From Mycobacteriaceae bacterium (lineage in GTDB: Bacteria > Pseudomonadota > Gammaproteobacteria > Burkholderiales > Burkholderiaceae_D): a DNA stretch of 53,571 nt. The stretch lies in contig CAJCHO010000015.1 of NCBI GenBank assembly GCA_903970145.1, positions 1 to 53,571 on the forward strand, read 5' to 3'. The notes under the pieces are model-generated. The model was not told where the DNA came from and did not search any database. It saw nothing but the letters and a program-made list of their open reading frames with translations. Below, in pieces: positions 37,908 through 47,052 of this stretch (within the stretch, counting starts at the first letter, position 1; each line of letters starts with the position of its first letter). Made by a program: the position numbers and the translations under genes.

Positions 37908-38803
37908 TGCGCGCGGTCGTCTTCGCGTATCACAACGTCGGCGTACGCTGCCTCAAGGTCCTCGTAGCGCGCGGTGTGGATGTCGCGCTGGTGGTCACGC
38001 ATCACGATAACCCGAGTGAAACCATCTGGTTTGGCAGCGTCGCCGAATGTGCCCGGGAACACGGCATCGACGTGATCATGCCAGAGGCTCCGGGCGAAGC
38101 GATCGCGCACGTGCGCGCGGCGCGACCCGACATGATTTTTTCCTTCTACTACCGCCACATGCTGCCGGCGGCCATGCTGGCCTTGGCACCGCAGGGGGCG
38201 TTCAACATGCATGGCTCACTGTTGCCGAAGTATCGCGGCCGGGTACCGATCAACTGGGCAATCATCCACGGCGAAACGGAGACAGGGGCGACGCTTCACG
38301 AAATGGTGGCAAAGCCCGATGCCGGCGCCATCATCGACCAGACCGCGGTGCCGATCCTGCCCGACGACACCGCCAGCGAGGTGTTCAACAAGGTTACCGT
38401 GGCTGCCGAACAGACCCTGTGGCGTGCACTGCCGGGCCTGATCGACGGCACCGCGCAGCGCCACGATAACCGGCTTGGCGAAGGCTCCTACTTCGGCGGA
38501 CGCAAGCCCGAGGATGGGCGGATCGACTGGACTGCCAGCGCGCGCCAGGTGCACGACCTGATTCGCGCCCTTGCACCCCCTTATCCCGGAGCCTTTTGCG
38601 ACGTGGCGGGACAGCGCCTCATCGTCGCCCGCTCCCGGCTTGCCGATGTCCCGCCACCGGATTTGGAGCCCGGGCTCAAGGTGCGGGATAATCTCATCTT
38701 TGGCGTGTGCGGCGACGGGCGCGCATTGCTCATTCTGGAACTTTGGTGCGAAGGTCGCGTGCTCGACGCGAGTCAGCTTGCCGCACTGCTTGGTCAATCA
38801 TGA
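37907..38803 (+). CDS. arnA: UDP-Ara4N formyltransferase (ArnA N-terminal activity)
   Basis: 298 residues. Formyl-THF-dependent transferase: [18 protein letters not shown] contains the catalytic HxSLLPKxxG motif, and NMHGS with the downstream ETGATLHEM are conserved. In E. coli this activity is the N-terminal half of bifunctional ArnA (660 residues); here the two halves are separate genes overlapping by four bases. Start overlaps arnC by one base. Confidence 0.95.
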   Translation: MRAVVFAYHNVGVRCLKVLVARGVDVALVVTHHDNPSETIWFGSVAECAREHGIDVIMPEAPGEAIAHVRAARPDMIFSFYYRHMLPAAMLALAPQGAFNMHGSLLPKYRGRVPINWAIIHGETETGATLHEMVAKPDAGAIIDQTAVPILPDDTASEVFNKVTVAAEQTLWRALPGLIDGTAQRHDNRLGEGSYFGGRKPEDGRIDWTASARQVHDLIRALAPPYPGAFCDVAGQRLIVARSRLADVPPPDLEPGLKVRDNLIFGVCGDGRALLILELWCEGRVLDASQLAALLGQS

Positions 38804-39846
38804 AAAAAATTCTTATTCTCGGCGTCAACGGCTTCATCGGTCATCACCTCTCCAAGCGGATCATGGAGACGACCGACTGGGAAGTCCACGGCATGGACAT
38901 GCAGTCGGAACGTCTTGGTGATGTATTGCAGCATCCGCGCTTTCATTTCTTCGAGGGCGACATCACCATCAATCGCGAGTGGATCGAGTACCACGTGCGC
39001 AAGTGCGATGTGGTTCTGCCACTGGTGGCGATCGCCACGCCGGCGACCTACGTGCGTGCGCCGCTGCGCGTGTTCGAGCTCGATTTTGAAGCGAACCTGC
39101 CGATCATCCGCCAGGCGGTCAAGTACAACAAGCGCGTCATCTTCCCGTCGACCTCCGAAGTCTATGGCATGTGCGCCGATGAGGAATTCGATCCTGAAGC
39201 CTCCTCGCTCATCTATGGCCCGATCAACAAGCCGCGCTGGATCTATGCCTGTTCCAAGCAGCTCATGGATCGCGTGATCGCCGCCTATGGGCAAGAGGAA
39301 GGGCTCGACTACACCCTGTTTCGACCGTTCAACTGGATTGGCGCGGGGCTCGATTCGATCCACACCCCCAAGGAAGGCTCGTCGCGCGTTATCACCCAGT
39401 TCTTCGGGCACATCGTGCGCGGAGAAAACATCAGCCTCGTTGATGGCGGCGCGCAAAAACGCGCTTTTACCTACATCGACGATGGTATCGATGCGCTCAT
39501 GAAGATCATCGACAATGCCCAGGGCGTGGCCAGCGGCAAGATCTACAACATCGGCAACCCGGCCAATAATTTCTCGGTGCGCGAGCTCGCGACCATGATG
39601 CTAAAGCTCGCGGCCGACTATCCCGAGTACGCCGGCACGGCCAAGCAGGTACAGCTGATTGAAACGACCTCGGATGCCTATTACGGCAAGGGATATCAGG
39701 ACGTGCAGAACCGCGTTCCGAAAATCACCAACACCTGCGGCGACCTCAACTGGAAGCCGCGCGTGGCGATGCCTGACGCCCTGCGCCGCATCTTCGATGC
39801 CTACCGCGGCCAGGTGGCGCAGGCTCGCGAAGAGCTCATGGATTGA
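38800..39846 (+). CDS. arnA: UDP-glucuronate decarboxylase (ArnA C-terminal activity)
   Basis: 348 residues from ATG 38800. NAD-dependent SDR enzyme: [12 protein letters not shown]ossmann motif, [28 protein letters not shown] (YxxxK) and [11 protein letters not shown] are all present. It oxidatively decarboxylates UDP-glucuronate to the 4-keto arabinose substrate for ArnB. Split-gene version of E. coli ArnA; coupled to the formyltransferase gene by an ATGA overlap. Confidence 0.96.
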   Translation: MKKILILGVNGFIGHHLSKRIMETTDWEVHGMDMQSERLGDVLQHPRFHFFEGDITINREWIEYHVRKCDVVLPLVAIATPATYVRAPLRVFELDFEANLPIIRQAVKYNKRVIFPSTSEVYGMCADEEFDPEASSLIYGPINKPRWIYACSKQLMDRVIAAYGQEEGLDYTLFRPFNWIGAGLDSIHTPKEGSSRVITQFFGHIVRGENISLVDGGAQKRAFTYIDDGIDALMKIIDNAQGVASGKIYNIGNPANNFSVRELATMMLKLAADYPEYAGTAKQVQLIETTSDAYYGKGYQDVQNRVPKITNTCGDLNWKPRVAMPDALRRIFDAYRGQVAQAREELMD

Positions 39847-39849
39847 GTC

Positions 39850-40356
39850 TTGAATCAGGGCCAGCCTCGCCAATACACGATTGTTCCCGCACAGCGCGAT
39901 CACCTGCCGGCCCTGTGCCGGCTGATCCATGCGCTGGCTGACTACGAAAAGCTGGCGCACCTGTGCCAATGTACCGAGGAAGATCTGGCGCGCGCCCTGT
40001 TTAGCGAGAGTCCCCGGGTCGAGGCGCTTCTCGCCTGTGTCGAAGGTCGTGACGAGCCGGTCGCCTTCGCCCTCTACTTCCACAATTTCTCGACCTTTCT
40101 CGGGCGAGCCGGTCTCTACCTTGAAGACGTGTTCGTCGAGCCGGCGTATCGCGGCTGGGGCATCGGCCGCGGTCTGTTGGTGCGACTCGCACAAATCGCG
40201 GTCGAGCGCGGTTGCGGGCGCTTCGAGTGGTCGGTACTCGACTGGAATGTCGACGCCCAGGAATTCTATCGCGCTCTGGGTGCCTCGATCCTGCCGGACT
40301 GGCGCATTACGCGCGTGACCGGCGAGGCTCTCACGCGCCTAGCCCAGCTACGCTGA
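39850..40356 (+). CDS. GNAT-family N-acetyltransferase
   Basis: 168 residues from TTG 39850, three bases after the decarboxylase gene; no better start is seen. GNAT acetyl-CoA site: LYLEDVFVEPAYRGWGIGRG, then WNVDAQEFYRALGA. Related to diamine/spermidine-type acetyltransferases by overall layout. It is inserted between arnA and arnD, where the classical operon has none, so a role in modifying an aminoarabinose intermediate is possible but unproven. Confidence 0.87.
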   Translation: MNQGQPRQYTIVPAQRDHLPALCRLIHALADYEKLAHLCQCTEEDLARALFSESPRVEALLACVEGRDEPVAFALYFHNFSTFLGRAGLYLEDVFVEPAYRGWGIGRGLLVRLAQIAVERGCGRFEWSVLDWNVDAQEFYRALGASILPDWRITRVTGEALTRLAQLR

Positions 40357-40361
40357 TCGAC

Positions 40362-41285
40362 GTGGCGACCATTGCGCTAAAAGTTGATGTCGATACCTAT
40401 CGAGGCACGGTCGAAGGAGTGCCGCGACTGGTGGAAGTATTCGCGCGTGCCGCAATCAGGGCGACATTCCTCTTTAGCCTTGGACCTGACCACACCGGAC
40501 GCGCTATCAAGCGCATTTTTCGCCCCGGATTCTTTGCCAAGGTGCAACGCACCTCGGTGCTAGAGCACTATGGCTGGCGCACTCTTCTCTACGGTACGGT
40601 GCTGCCAGGTCCCGACATCGCGCGCCGCTGTCGCACTATCCTTCGCGATGTGGCCGCAGCCGGCCACGAAACCGGCATCCACACCTGGGACCATGTGCTG
40701 TGGCAGGACGCGGTCCGGCAGCGCTCGGCGCGCTGGACGAAGGGTCAGATGCAGCGCGCCTACGAGCGCTTTGAGGAGGTCTTCGGTGCCCGACCCGCGA
40801 CCCACGGCGCTGCCGGCTGGCAGACCAACGAGCATGCGCTGCGCCAGCTTGATGTCTGGGGCATGCGCTACGCGTCCGACGGACGCATCACGGTGGCCAG
40901 TGACGGCCCGTATCGGCTAAAGATTGGCGAAGAGATCCTGCAATGCGTACAGCTGCCAACCACCCTGCCGACTTTTGACGAACTCATCGGCATCGATGGC
41001 ATGGATGGCGCCGCGGCGGCGCGCCATCTCCTGTCGTTAACCGAGGGCGCCACGCGCGACCACGTATTTACCTTGCACAGTGAGCTCGAAGGCGCGCGCC
41101 TATGCGGGCCATTCGAGGTCCTGCTCGCCGGATGGCGCAGTCAGGGATATGAACTGGCTAGCCTCGGTGATGCGTATGCGCGCCTCGATCTGGCACGCCT
41201 GCCGCTGCGCGGACTGGGATTTGCAACGATTCCCGGGCGCAGCGGCGAGTTGATGGTTGCCGCTACGCCCGGAACGCAGTCCTAG
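40362..41285 (+). CDS. arnD: Undecaprenyl-Ara4FN deformylase ArnD
   Basis: 307 residues from GTG 40362, five bases after the acetyltransferase gene. NodB/polysaccharide-deacetylase-type metal enzyme: KVDVDTYRGTVEGVPRL (metal-binding Asp pair), GHETGIHTWDHVLWQ (HxxxH) and LPTTLPTFDELIG match E. coli ArnD. Removes the formyl group on the lipid carrier before flipping. Its stop shares a CTAG with the convergent gene's stop. Confidence 0.95.
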   Translation: MATIALKVDVDTYRGTVEGVPRLVEVFARAAIRATFLFSLGPDHTGRAIKRIFRPGFFAKVQRTSVLEHYGWRTLLYGTVLPGPDIARRCRTILRDVAAAGHETGIHTWDHVLWQDAVRQRSARWTKGQMQRAYERFEEVFGARPATHGAAGWQTNEHALRQLDVWGMRYASDGRITVASDGPYRLKIGEEILQCVQLPTTLPTFDELIGIDGMDGAAAARHLLSLTEGATRDHVFTLHSELEGARLCGPFEVLLAGWRSQGYELASLGDAYARLDLARLPLRGLGFATIPGRSGELMVAATPGTQS

Positions 41286-41650
41286 CGCCAGCCGTGTGCG
41301 GGTCCTGCGGGTCCGGCAAAAGCGCGGGCTTGCGGACCAGGACCACCCCAGCCGTGTGCAACCGGTCCGGGACCACCCCAGCCGTGCGGGCCAGGAGCAC
41401 CCCAGCCGCCATGCGGGCCCCACCAGCCGCGACCGTACCAGTAAGGGGCGCCACCGACGGCAAGGTAGGGGTAAGGTGCGTAGCCCGGATAGGCTACCGG
41501 GGCCGGCGGATAGTAGCCCGGCGCGCCGATGGCAATTCCAGGCAGCGGCACGCCGATTGCGACACCGACGAAGGGCCGGGCGCTGGCGCCAAAGCTCGCC
41601 AGACCGAGCGTGAGCGCGAGAGCTGCCGAAGCGAGTAATTTGGTTTTCAT
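41282..41650 (-). CDS. Secreted Gly/Pro/Trp-rich low-complexity protein
   Basis: 122 residues from ATG 41650 with AAGGAG seven bases upstream. Signal peptide (TKLLASAALALTLGLASFGASA), split from a mature part made of GVPLPGI/PAPVAYPGYAPYPY followed by repeated GGWGAPGPHGWGGPGP-type units rich in Gly, Pro, Trp and His. Probably a small periplasmic or surface protein; no function known. The repeats appear in the DNA as near-identical GACCACCCCAGCCGTG blocks. Overlaps arnD's stop tail-to-tail. Confidence 0.7.
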   Translation of the reverse strand: MKTKLLASAALALTLGLASFGASARPFVGVAIGVPLPGIAIGAPGYYPPAPVAYPGYAPYPYLAVGGAPYWYGRGWWGPHGGWGAPGPHGWGGPGPVAHGWGGPGPQARAFAGPAGPAHGWR

Positions 41651-41800
41651 GTCGATCTCCTTAAGAGGACTTGCGTAAGGATAAAACGCCTCTGGGATGG
41701 TACGGTGCACTGTAGGGACATACAGGCCTGTATCTTCTGTAACATTTCGCGACATGAGAAAATGCTATACGAGAGTAAGCAAACCCGCGGAGTCATCCAG

Positions 41801-42262
41801 ATGAGCGTTTCAGTCAACACCAAGCTACCCGCTTTTACCGTGGCGACAACGGCCGGGCCGCGTTCGCTATCCGACTATGCGGGCAAGACGCTGGTCCTGT
41901 ATTTTTATCCCAAGGACTCGACCCCGGGATGCACGACCGAGGGTCAGAATTTCGCCGCACGCTATGGCGCGTTCAAGCGCGCCAATGCCGAGGTGCTCGG
42001 CGTCTCGCGCGACAGCCTCGCCTCGCACGAGCGTTTCAAGTCGCGCATGGAATTCCCCTTCGAGCTGGCCTCTGATGGCGACGAAACGCTGTGCCGGCTA
42101 TTCGATGTCATAAAAGAGAAAAAGCTCTATGGCAAGCTCCACATGGGAATTGAGCGCAGTACCTTCGTCGTGAGCGGTTCTGGCAAGCTCTTGCAGCAAT
42201 GGCGCGGCATCAAAGTGCCCGGCCACGTCGAAGAAGTGCTAGAGTACGTAAAAGGCCTGTGA
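41801..42262 (+). CDS. bcp: Peroxiredoxin, BCP/PrxQ type
   Basis: 153 residues from ATG 41801; GGAG is eight bases upstream. Thioredoxin-fold thiol peroxidase: YFYPKDSTPGCTTEGQNF holds the peroxidatic Cys (PGCT), while the second Cys of some PrxQ proteins, five residues on, is replaced by Gln, so this is likely the one-Cys-in-motif type resolved elsewhere (a later Cys is in DETLCRLFDV). Reduces hydroperoxides. Stands alone, terminator-like hairpin downstream. Confidence 0.93.
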   Translation: MSVSVNTKLPAFTVATTAGPRSLSDYAGKTLVLYFYPKDSTPGCTTEGQNFAARYGAFKRANAEVLGVSRDSLASHERFKSRMEFPFELASDGDETLCRLFDVIKEKKLYGKLHMGIERSTFVVSGSGKLLQQWRGIKVPGHVEEVLEYVKGL

Positions 42263-42342
42263 GCTAAGCAGCCGCGCAGGCATCGAAGTAAACGACTTTT
42301 GGCGATACCCAGGATTCAGCAACTTTGGGACTTAGCTTCGGG

Positions 42343-42391
42343 AAGGCCGACTGTTTGTGCGCAAGCACCGACAGGCGGCCTTTTCCTTTTT
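42343..42391 (+). terminator. Three-tier hairpin with U-tract
   Basis: AAGGCC/GGCCTT (42343-42348, 42377-42382), then CTGT/ACAG, then GTGC-GCAA-GCAC with a GCAA tetraloop, separated by symmetrical two-base internal loops, followed by TTTTCCTTTTT. Good Rho-independent terminator for the peroxiredoxin transcript, which ends about 80 bases earlier. The regular tiering is unusual. Confidence 0.65.
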
Positions 42392-42457
42392 AAAGGCGCA
42401 CGATGAATGCGCTAGTGCCCCGGTTTTTCAACCATCCTCTGGCCACCTGACTCCACG

Positions 42458-44122
42458 ATGCCACTTCCGAAACTGCCGTCCAAGCCAGCCGCACTGCTCT
42501 CCGCCACCGAGATCGACCAGACCAATCGAAACAGGGCGCGTCCCAAGGCGTCCGTGCCCTCTGCACCCACGCCCAGCCCACGAGAAACCGCAGCGCCGGT
42601 CGCGCGCGCGCGCGAAACTGCGCCACCCAATGCGCGTACACCAGGCTCAAGCGACCGCAGTTCGCAGTCGCCGATGTTATCGGTGGTGCCGATAGCCCAG
42701 CCGACCACGCGTCGCAAGGGCAACGGCAAGGGTCCGCCGAAGCTGTTCGTCCTCGATACCAATGTGCTGATGCACGATCCGACGAGCCTGTTCCGTTTCG
42801 AGGAGCACGATGTCTATCTGCCGATGATGACCCTCGAGGAGCTGGACGACCACAAGAAGGGAATGTCTGAAGTTGCGCGCAATGCGCGCCAGGTGAGTCG
42901 TTCTCTGGACGCACTGGTTGCCCAGGCCGCCGACGCCTCGATCGAGAGCGGTATCGAACTCTCGCGTCTGGGCAGCAAGGACGCCCAGGGCAAGCTGTTC
43001 TTCCAGACTCATGCCGTGTCGCTTGCCCTGCCCTCAGGCCTGCCGGTGGGTAAGGCTGACAATCAGATTCTCGGCGTCGTGCGGGCACTCCAGGAGTCCC
43101 ATCCGAATCGCCAGGTCGTGCTGGTCTCCAAAGACATCAACATGCGCATCAAGGCGCGTGCCCTGGGTCTTCCCGCCGAAGACTATTACAACGACCAGGT
43201 TCTCGAAGATACCGACCTGCTCTACACCGGGGTGCGAGTGCTGCCCAGCGACTTCTGGGATCGTCATGGCAAGGGTATCGAGAGCTGGCAGCAGGGCGGC
43301 TTCACCTTCTATCGCGTGACCGGACCGCAAGTGGCCAATTTCCTGGTTAACGAGTTCGTGTATTTCGAGGGCGATGGTGCCCCCTCGCTGTACGCCCAGG
43401 TCAAGGAAATCAACGGACGAACAGCCGTGCTGCGTACCCTGCGCGACTACACGCACAGCAAGAACGCGGTGTGGGGCATCACGGCACGCAATCGCGAGCA
43501 GAACTTCGCACTCAATCTGCTCATGAATCCCGATTGCGATTTCGTCACCCTGCTCGGTCAGGCTGGTACCGGCAAGACGCTCCTCGCGCTCGCGGCCGGG
43601 CTCACCCAGGTCCTGGAATCCAAGACCTATACCGAGATTATCGTCACCCGGGTTACCGTCCCCGTTGGCGAGGACATCGGCTTTCTGCCGGGCACTGAGG
43701 AGGAGAAGATGTCGCCCTGGATGGGCGCCTTCGACGACAATCTGGATGTATTGAACAAGACCGACGATCAGGCTGGTGAATGGGGACGGGCTGCCACCCA
43801 GGATCTGATCCGCTCGCGCATCAAGATCAAGAGCCTGAATTTCATGCGTGGCCGCACTTTCATCAACAAGTTCCTGATCATTGATGAGGCGCAGAACCTG
43901 ACGCCCAAGCAGATGAAAACACTCATCACGCGGGCCGGTCCGGGCACCAAGGTGATCTGCCTTGGCAATATCGCGCAGATCGATACACCCTACCTCACCG
44001 AAGGCTCGAGCGGCCTTACCTACGTCGTAGATCGCTTCAAAGGCTGGTCGCACAGCGGCCATGTCACGCTGCAGCGCGGCGAGCGCTCGCGCCTGGCAGA
44101 TCACGCGGCTGACGTGCTCTAG
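42458..44122 (+). CDS. PIN-PhoH (PhoH2-like) ATPase/ribonuclease
   Basis: 554 residues from ATG 42458. A Pro/Ala/Arg-rich linker (residues 1-90) precedes a PIN nuclease domain (KLFVLDTNVLMHDPTSLF, with DxN acid cluster and the TLEELDDHKKG region), then a PhoH P-loop ATPase with Walker A GQAGTGKTLL near residue 367 and Walker B FLIIDEAQNLTP near 472. PIN-PhoH proteins are RNA helicase/nucleases associated with stress. Separate from the DNA of the mob operon; 22 bases ahead of mobA. Confidence 0.93.
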   Translation: MPLPKLPSKPAALLSATEIDQTNRNRARPKASVPSAPTPSPRETAAPVARARETAPPNARTPGSSDRSSQSPMLSVVPIAQPTTRRKGNGKGPPKLFVLDTNVLMHDPTSLFRFEEHDVYLPMMTLEELDDHKKGMSEVARNARQVSRSLDALVAQAADASIESGIELSRLGSKDAQGKLFFQTHAVSLALPSGLPVGKADNQILGVVRALQESHPNRQVVLVSKDINMRIKARALGLPAEDYYNDQVLEDTDLLYTGVRVLPSDFWDRHGKGIESWQQGGFTFYRVTGPQVANFLVNEFVYFEGDGAPSLYAQVKEINGRTAVLRTLRDYTHSKNAVWGITARNREQNFALNLLMNPDCDFVTLLGQAGTGKTLLALAAGLTQVLESKTYTEIIVTRVTVPVGEDIGFLPGTEEEKMSPWMGAFDDNLDVLNKTDDQAGEWGRAATQDLIRSRIKIKSLNFMRGRTFINKFLIIDEAQNLTPKQMKTLITRAGPGTKVICLGNIAQIDTPYLTEGSSGLTYVVDRFKGWSHSGHVTLQRGERSRLADHAADVL

Positions 44123-44143
44123 AAAGCCGATCCCAGGGCTTCC

Positions 44144-44749
44144 ATGGTACGAGCGGCTCCCGACGCCGCGGCCATCACCGCAGTGGTGTTGGCCGGCGGC
44201 GCGGGCAGCCGGGTCGGCCACGCCGACAAGGGATTGGTGCTCGCACGCGGTTATCCGCTCATCATGCATGTCTTGATGCGCGTCGCACCGCAGGTGGGTC
44301 CCGTCATCATCAGCGCCAATCGCAATCTCGCCAGTTACGAGGCGCTCGGGCATCAGGTCGTCGCAGACGATCTGCCTGGCTACGCCGGCCCGCTGGCGGG
44401 GATTGCCGCAGCACTGCGCGTCTGCCAGAGTCCCTACCTGCTTTGTGTGCCCTGCGATGCGCCGCGCCTGTCGCTTGAGCTGGCGGCGCGTCTTGGGAAA
44501 AAGCTCGTCGCTGACAGCGCGACAATCGCCGCACCCTTTGCCGAGGGTCGCCGACAGGCAGCCTTTTGCCTGATGCGCGCCGACCTTGGGAAGCAACTCA
44601 GCGAGTTCATCACTGCCGGCGGTCGCAAGCTTGGTGCCTGGCAGGACTCTCTGGGATGTATCGAGGTCGCCTTCGACGATCAGGCGCAGAGCTTCACCAA
44701 CATCAATTCTCTCGAGGACCTGCGCGCCTTCGAGGCGTGCAGCGACTAG
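44144..44749 (+). CDS. mobA: Molybdenum cofactor guanylyltransferase
   Basis: 201 residues from ATG 44144. Attaches GMP to Mo-molybdopterin to form MGD. Opening VVLAGGAGSRVGHADKGLV is the GTP-binding motif, followed by SANRNLASYEALG, DDLPGYAGPLAGI and PCDAPRL. MobA feeds enzymes of the DMSO-reductase family, none of which lie in this window. Followed by moeA2 after 82 bases. Confidence 0.95.
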   Translation: MVRAAPDAAAITAVVLAGGAGSRVGHADKGLVLARGYPLIMHVLMRVAPQVGPVIISANRNLASYEALGHQVVADDLPGYAGPLAGIAAALRVCQSPYLLCVPCDAPRLSLELAARLGKKLVADSATIAAPFAEGRRQAAFCLMRADLGKQLSEFITAGGRKLGAWQDSLGCIEVAFDDQAQSFTNINSLEDLRAFEACSD

Positions 44750-44831
44750 CGCATGCAAGTCGCGGGCCACGGGAATACACTGGTGCGGCCGCTTGGCCGA
44801 TCGGCCCGACAGCAGGTCTAGACTCCGATTC

Positions 44832-46067
44832 ATGGCGCACTCGCAGAACATCTCCCTCGACGAAGCGCGCGCGATCATGCGCGCGCAGCTTGTCGCGCTT
44901 ACCGAAACCGAATCAGTCCTTCTCGGTGCAGCGCTGGGGCGGGTGAACGCCAGTGACGTGTCATCGCCGATCGCGATTCCGGCCTACACCAACGCTGCCA
45001 TGGACGGCTATGCATTTGCCGCGAGCGAACTCGATGAGTCGGGCGCGGCGCGCCTCGAAATCATCGGCAGCGCGCTGGCCGGCCGACCTTTCGACCAGCC
45101 GGTACCACGTGGCAGCTGCGTGGCTATCATGACCGGCGCGATGCTGCCGGCTGGCTGCGATACGGTGGTCGCGATCGAGAAGACTCACGTCGAGGGAACA
45201 AGCATGATTGCGCGCCCCGGTCAGCGCGCGCATCAGCACCGACGCCTGGCTGGTGAAGACCTCGCACGCGGGGCGCTGGCTCTTGCTCGCGGGCGTCGTA
45301 TCACGCCCGCCGATCTGGGTCTGATCGCCTCTCTGGGCATCGAGCGTCTGACCGTGCAGCGCCGTGCGCGCATCGCGTACTTCTCGACGGGTGACGAACT
45401 GCGCAGTCCCGGTCAGGCGCCGGGGGCAGCCACGATCTACGACAGCAACAGCTACACCGTGCGGGCCATGCTCGCTGCGCAGGGCGTGGAGATGATCGAC
45501 CTTGGCATTGCCGGTGACAGTCCCGCCGCAGTGGGCAGCGCATTGGACGAGGCCCGTGACCGGGCCGACATGATTCTTATCAGCGGTGGTGTTTCCGTGG
45601 GCGCCGCCGACTACACCAGGCAGATCCTCGCCGAACGCGGCAGCCTGTCGTTTCAGGGCGTGGCCATGAAACCCGGCAAGCCGATCGGTTTTGGCCGGAT
45701 CGATGCGTCGGGCAAATCGCTACCCTTCTTCGGACTGCCGGGCAATCCCGCCGCCGTCATGGCCTGCTACTACGCCTTGGTGCGCGAAGCCGTGTCACTG
45801 CTTTGCGGTGACCTCGCTGGCGAATTGCCCAAGCTGCGCCTGATTTCGGATGCCGCGATCGGCAAATCGAGCGGGCGTACCGAATTCCTGCGCGGCCTTG
45901 CCTATCGCGACGGGATGCAGTGGCGCGTGCGCCTGACCGATGCCCAGGGTTCAGCCAACCTGGTGTCGATGAGCCAGGCCAATTGCCTGATCGAATTGCC
46001 GCACGAGAATACCGGAGTCGCCGCCGGTGACACGGTCAGCGCGCTGCCCTTTCATGGACTGATCTAG
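44832..46067 (+). CDS. moeA: Molybdopterin molybdenumtransferase MoeA (copy 2)
   Basis: 411 residues from ATG 44832. Contains AAMDGYAFA, GAMLPAGCDTVVAIE, the SGGVSVGAADYT loop, AMKPGKPIGFG and GLPGNPAAVMA. It is a diverged paralogue of the 27630-28847 copy. Pairs such as this may divide Mo and W insertion or serve different MPT derivatives, but the sequence does not say which. Position next to mobA suggests a role toward the MGD cofactor. Confidence 0.95.
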   Translation: MAHSQNISLDEARAIMRAQLVALTETESVLLGAALGRVNASDVSSPIAIPAYTNAAMDGYAFAASELDESGAARLEIIGSALAGRPFDQPVPRGSCVAIMTGAMLPAGCDTVVAIEKTHVEGTSMIARPGQRAHQHRRLAGEDLARGALALARGRRITPADLGLIASLGIERLTVQRRARIAYFSTGDELRSPGQAPGAATIYDSNSYTVRAMLAAQGVEMIDLGIAGDSPAAVGSALDEARDRADMILISGGVSVGAADYTRQILAERGSLSFQGVAMKPGKPIGFGRIDASGKSLPFFGLPGNPAAVMACYYALVREAVSLLCGDLAGELPKLRLISDAAIGKSSGRTEFLRGLAYRDGMQWRVRLTDAQGSANLVSMSQANCLIELPHENTGVAAGDTVSALPFHGLI

Positions 46068-46101
46068 TCGCGGTTGTATCGGGACCTTAACGGGAGTGGT
46101 A

Positions 46102-46599
46102 ATGGAAGCGAAGACAAACCGCGGTCCTATCAGGAGCGACTCGCTGGAATGGGAAGAATGGTCGCATGGTGCGCATTTTGGCAGCCGCGTGCGCGAACTC
46201 TCGCGTCTCGGGGGTGCGACCCACGTGGGCGTTGTACTTGAGGAACTGGCACCGGGGCGCCAGTCCTGCCCGGTCCACTATCACATGCTCGAGGAAGAGC
46301 ACCTGTTCGCTCTTGCCGGACGCGCCACGCTGATATGGGGCGACACCTCGCATGAACTCCAGAGCGGGGACTATGTCTGCTTTCCTGCGGGAGAAGCGCG
46401 CGCGCACGCACTCGTGAATCACGGCAGCGAAGTTTTTCGCTTTCTCATGATCGGGGAAAAAAACGCCAACGAAGTGTGCTTTTATCCCGATAGCGACAAG
46501 CTGATGGTACGTGCAGCGGGCGCGGTGTTTCGCAAAACCGACAAGGTCGACTACTGGGAGGGAGAACCCGGCAGGGACGCCGGGTCCAGGACCGACTAG
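46102..46599 (+). CDS. Cupin domain protein
   Basis: 165 residues from ATG 46102 with GGGAG at 46092-46096. Single conserved-barrel cupin: CPVHYHMLEEEHLFAL supplies the H-x-H-x5-E metal set, and GDYVCFPAGEARAHAL the second motif with His. Substrate unknown; similar cupins are labelled as XRE-linked or oxidoreductase-like. Stop shares a CTAG with the convergent gene. Confidence 0.85.
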   Translation: MEAKTNRGPIRSDSLEWEEWSHGAHFGSRVRELSRLGGATHVGVVLEELAPGRQSCPVHYHMLEEEHLFALAGRATLIWGDTSHELQSGDYVCFPAGEARAHALVNHGSEVFRFLMIGEKNANEVCFYPDSDKLMVRAAGAVFRKTDKVDYWEGEPGRDAGSRTD

Positions 46600-46961
46600 T
46601 CGTCTGCGCGGGCCTTGTTCGATTCGTCGACCCACTTGGTGTACAAGTCATTGCCGGCATTGGCACCAGCCTGGATCTTGATCGCGATCTCGTTGTATGC
46701 CTTGGCCTTCGTGTTCAGGTCCAGGACATAGGCCTTGATGCAGTTCTGGAAAGAATTGACCTTGCTGTTCCAGATCCTGATTTCCTGATTGTTGGGACCC
46801 TGGCCGGTGTCATGGCGCGGCTCAAGCGGCGGCCGGTCGCAATTCGGCGGCGGTACATTGATCGAGTTGATGTCCGGTGGCGCGGGCAAATCATCGGCAC
46901 GGGCGACGAAACTCGACAATCCAAGGCTCGCTGCGGCGCACAGTACGGCAAGTTTTTTCAT
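46596..46961 (-). CDS. Exported hypothetical protein
   Basis: 121 residues. Signal peptide ends near FVARA|DDL. The short mature protein has two Cys (NCDRP and NCIKAY) that could form a disulphide, a Pro-rich N-terminal part and a Lys/Ala helical part. Not recognised. Tail-to-tail with the cupin gene; upstream of it is metC's 3' end, 92 bases away. Confidence 0.7.
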   Translation of the reverse strand: MKKLAVLCAAASLGLSSFVARADDLPAPPDINSINVPPPNCDRPPLEPRHDTGQGPNNQEIRIWNSKVNSFQNCIKAYVLDLNTKAKAYNEIAIKIQAGANAGNDLYTKWVDESNKARADD

Positions 46962-47052
46962 GGTGATTTCCTGATGGTGGTTCGGCGTTTGCTACGAGTC
47001 TGGCGAGCTTTCCGGTCCGCGCGCCGCTAACGTTCGCAGCGCAAATTCTAGC

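Noticed and set aside
43034..44878. Very long open frame (614 codons) on the minus strand
   Set aside because: It is antisense to the phoH-like and mobA genes, both with clear conserved motifs; the antisense product has no recognisable domain. GC-rich codon bias produces such shadows.
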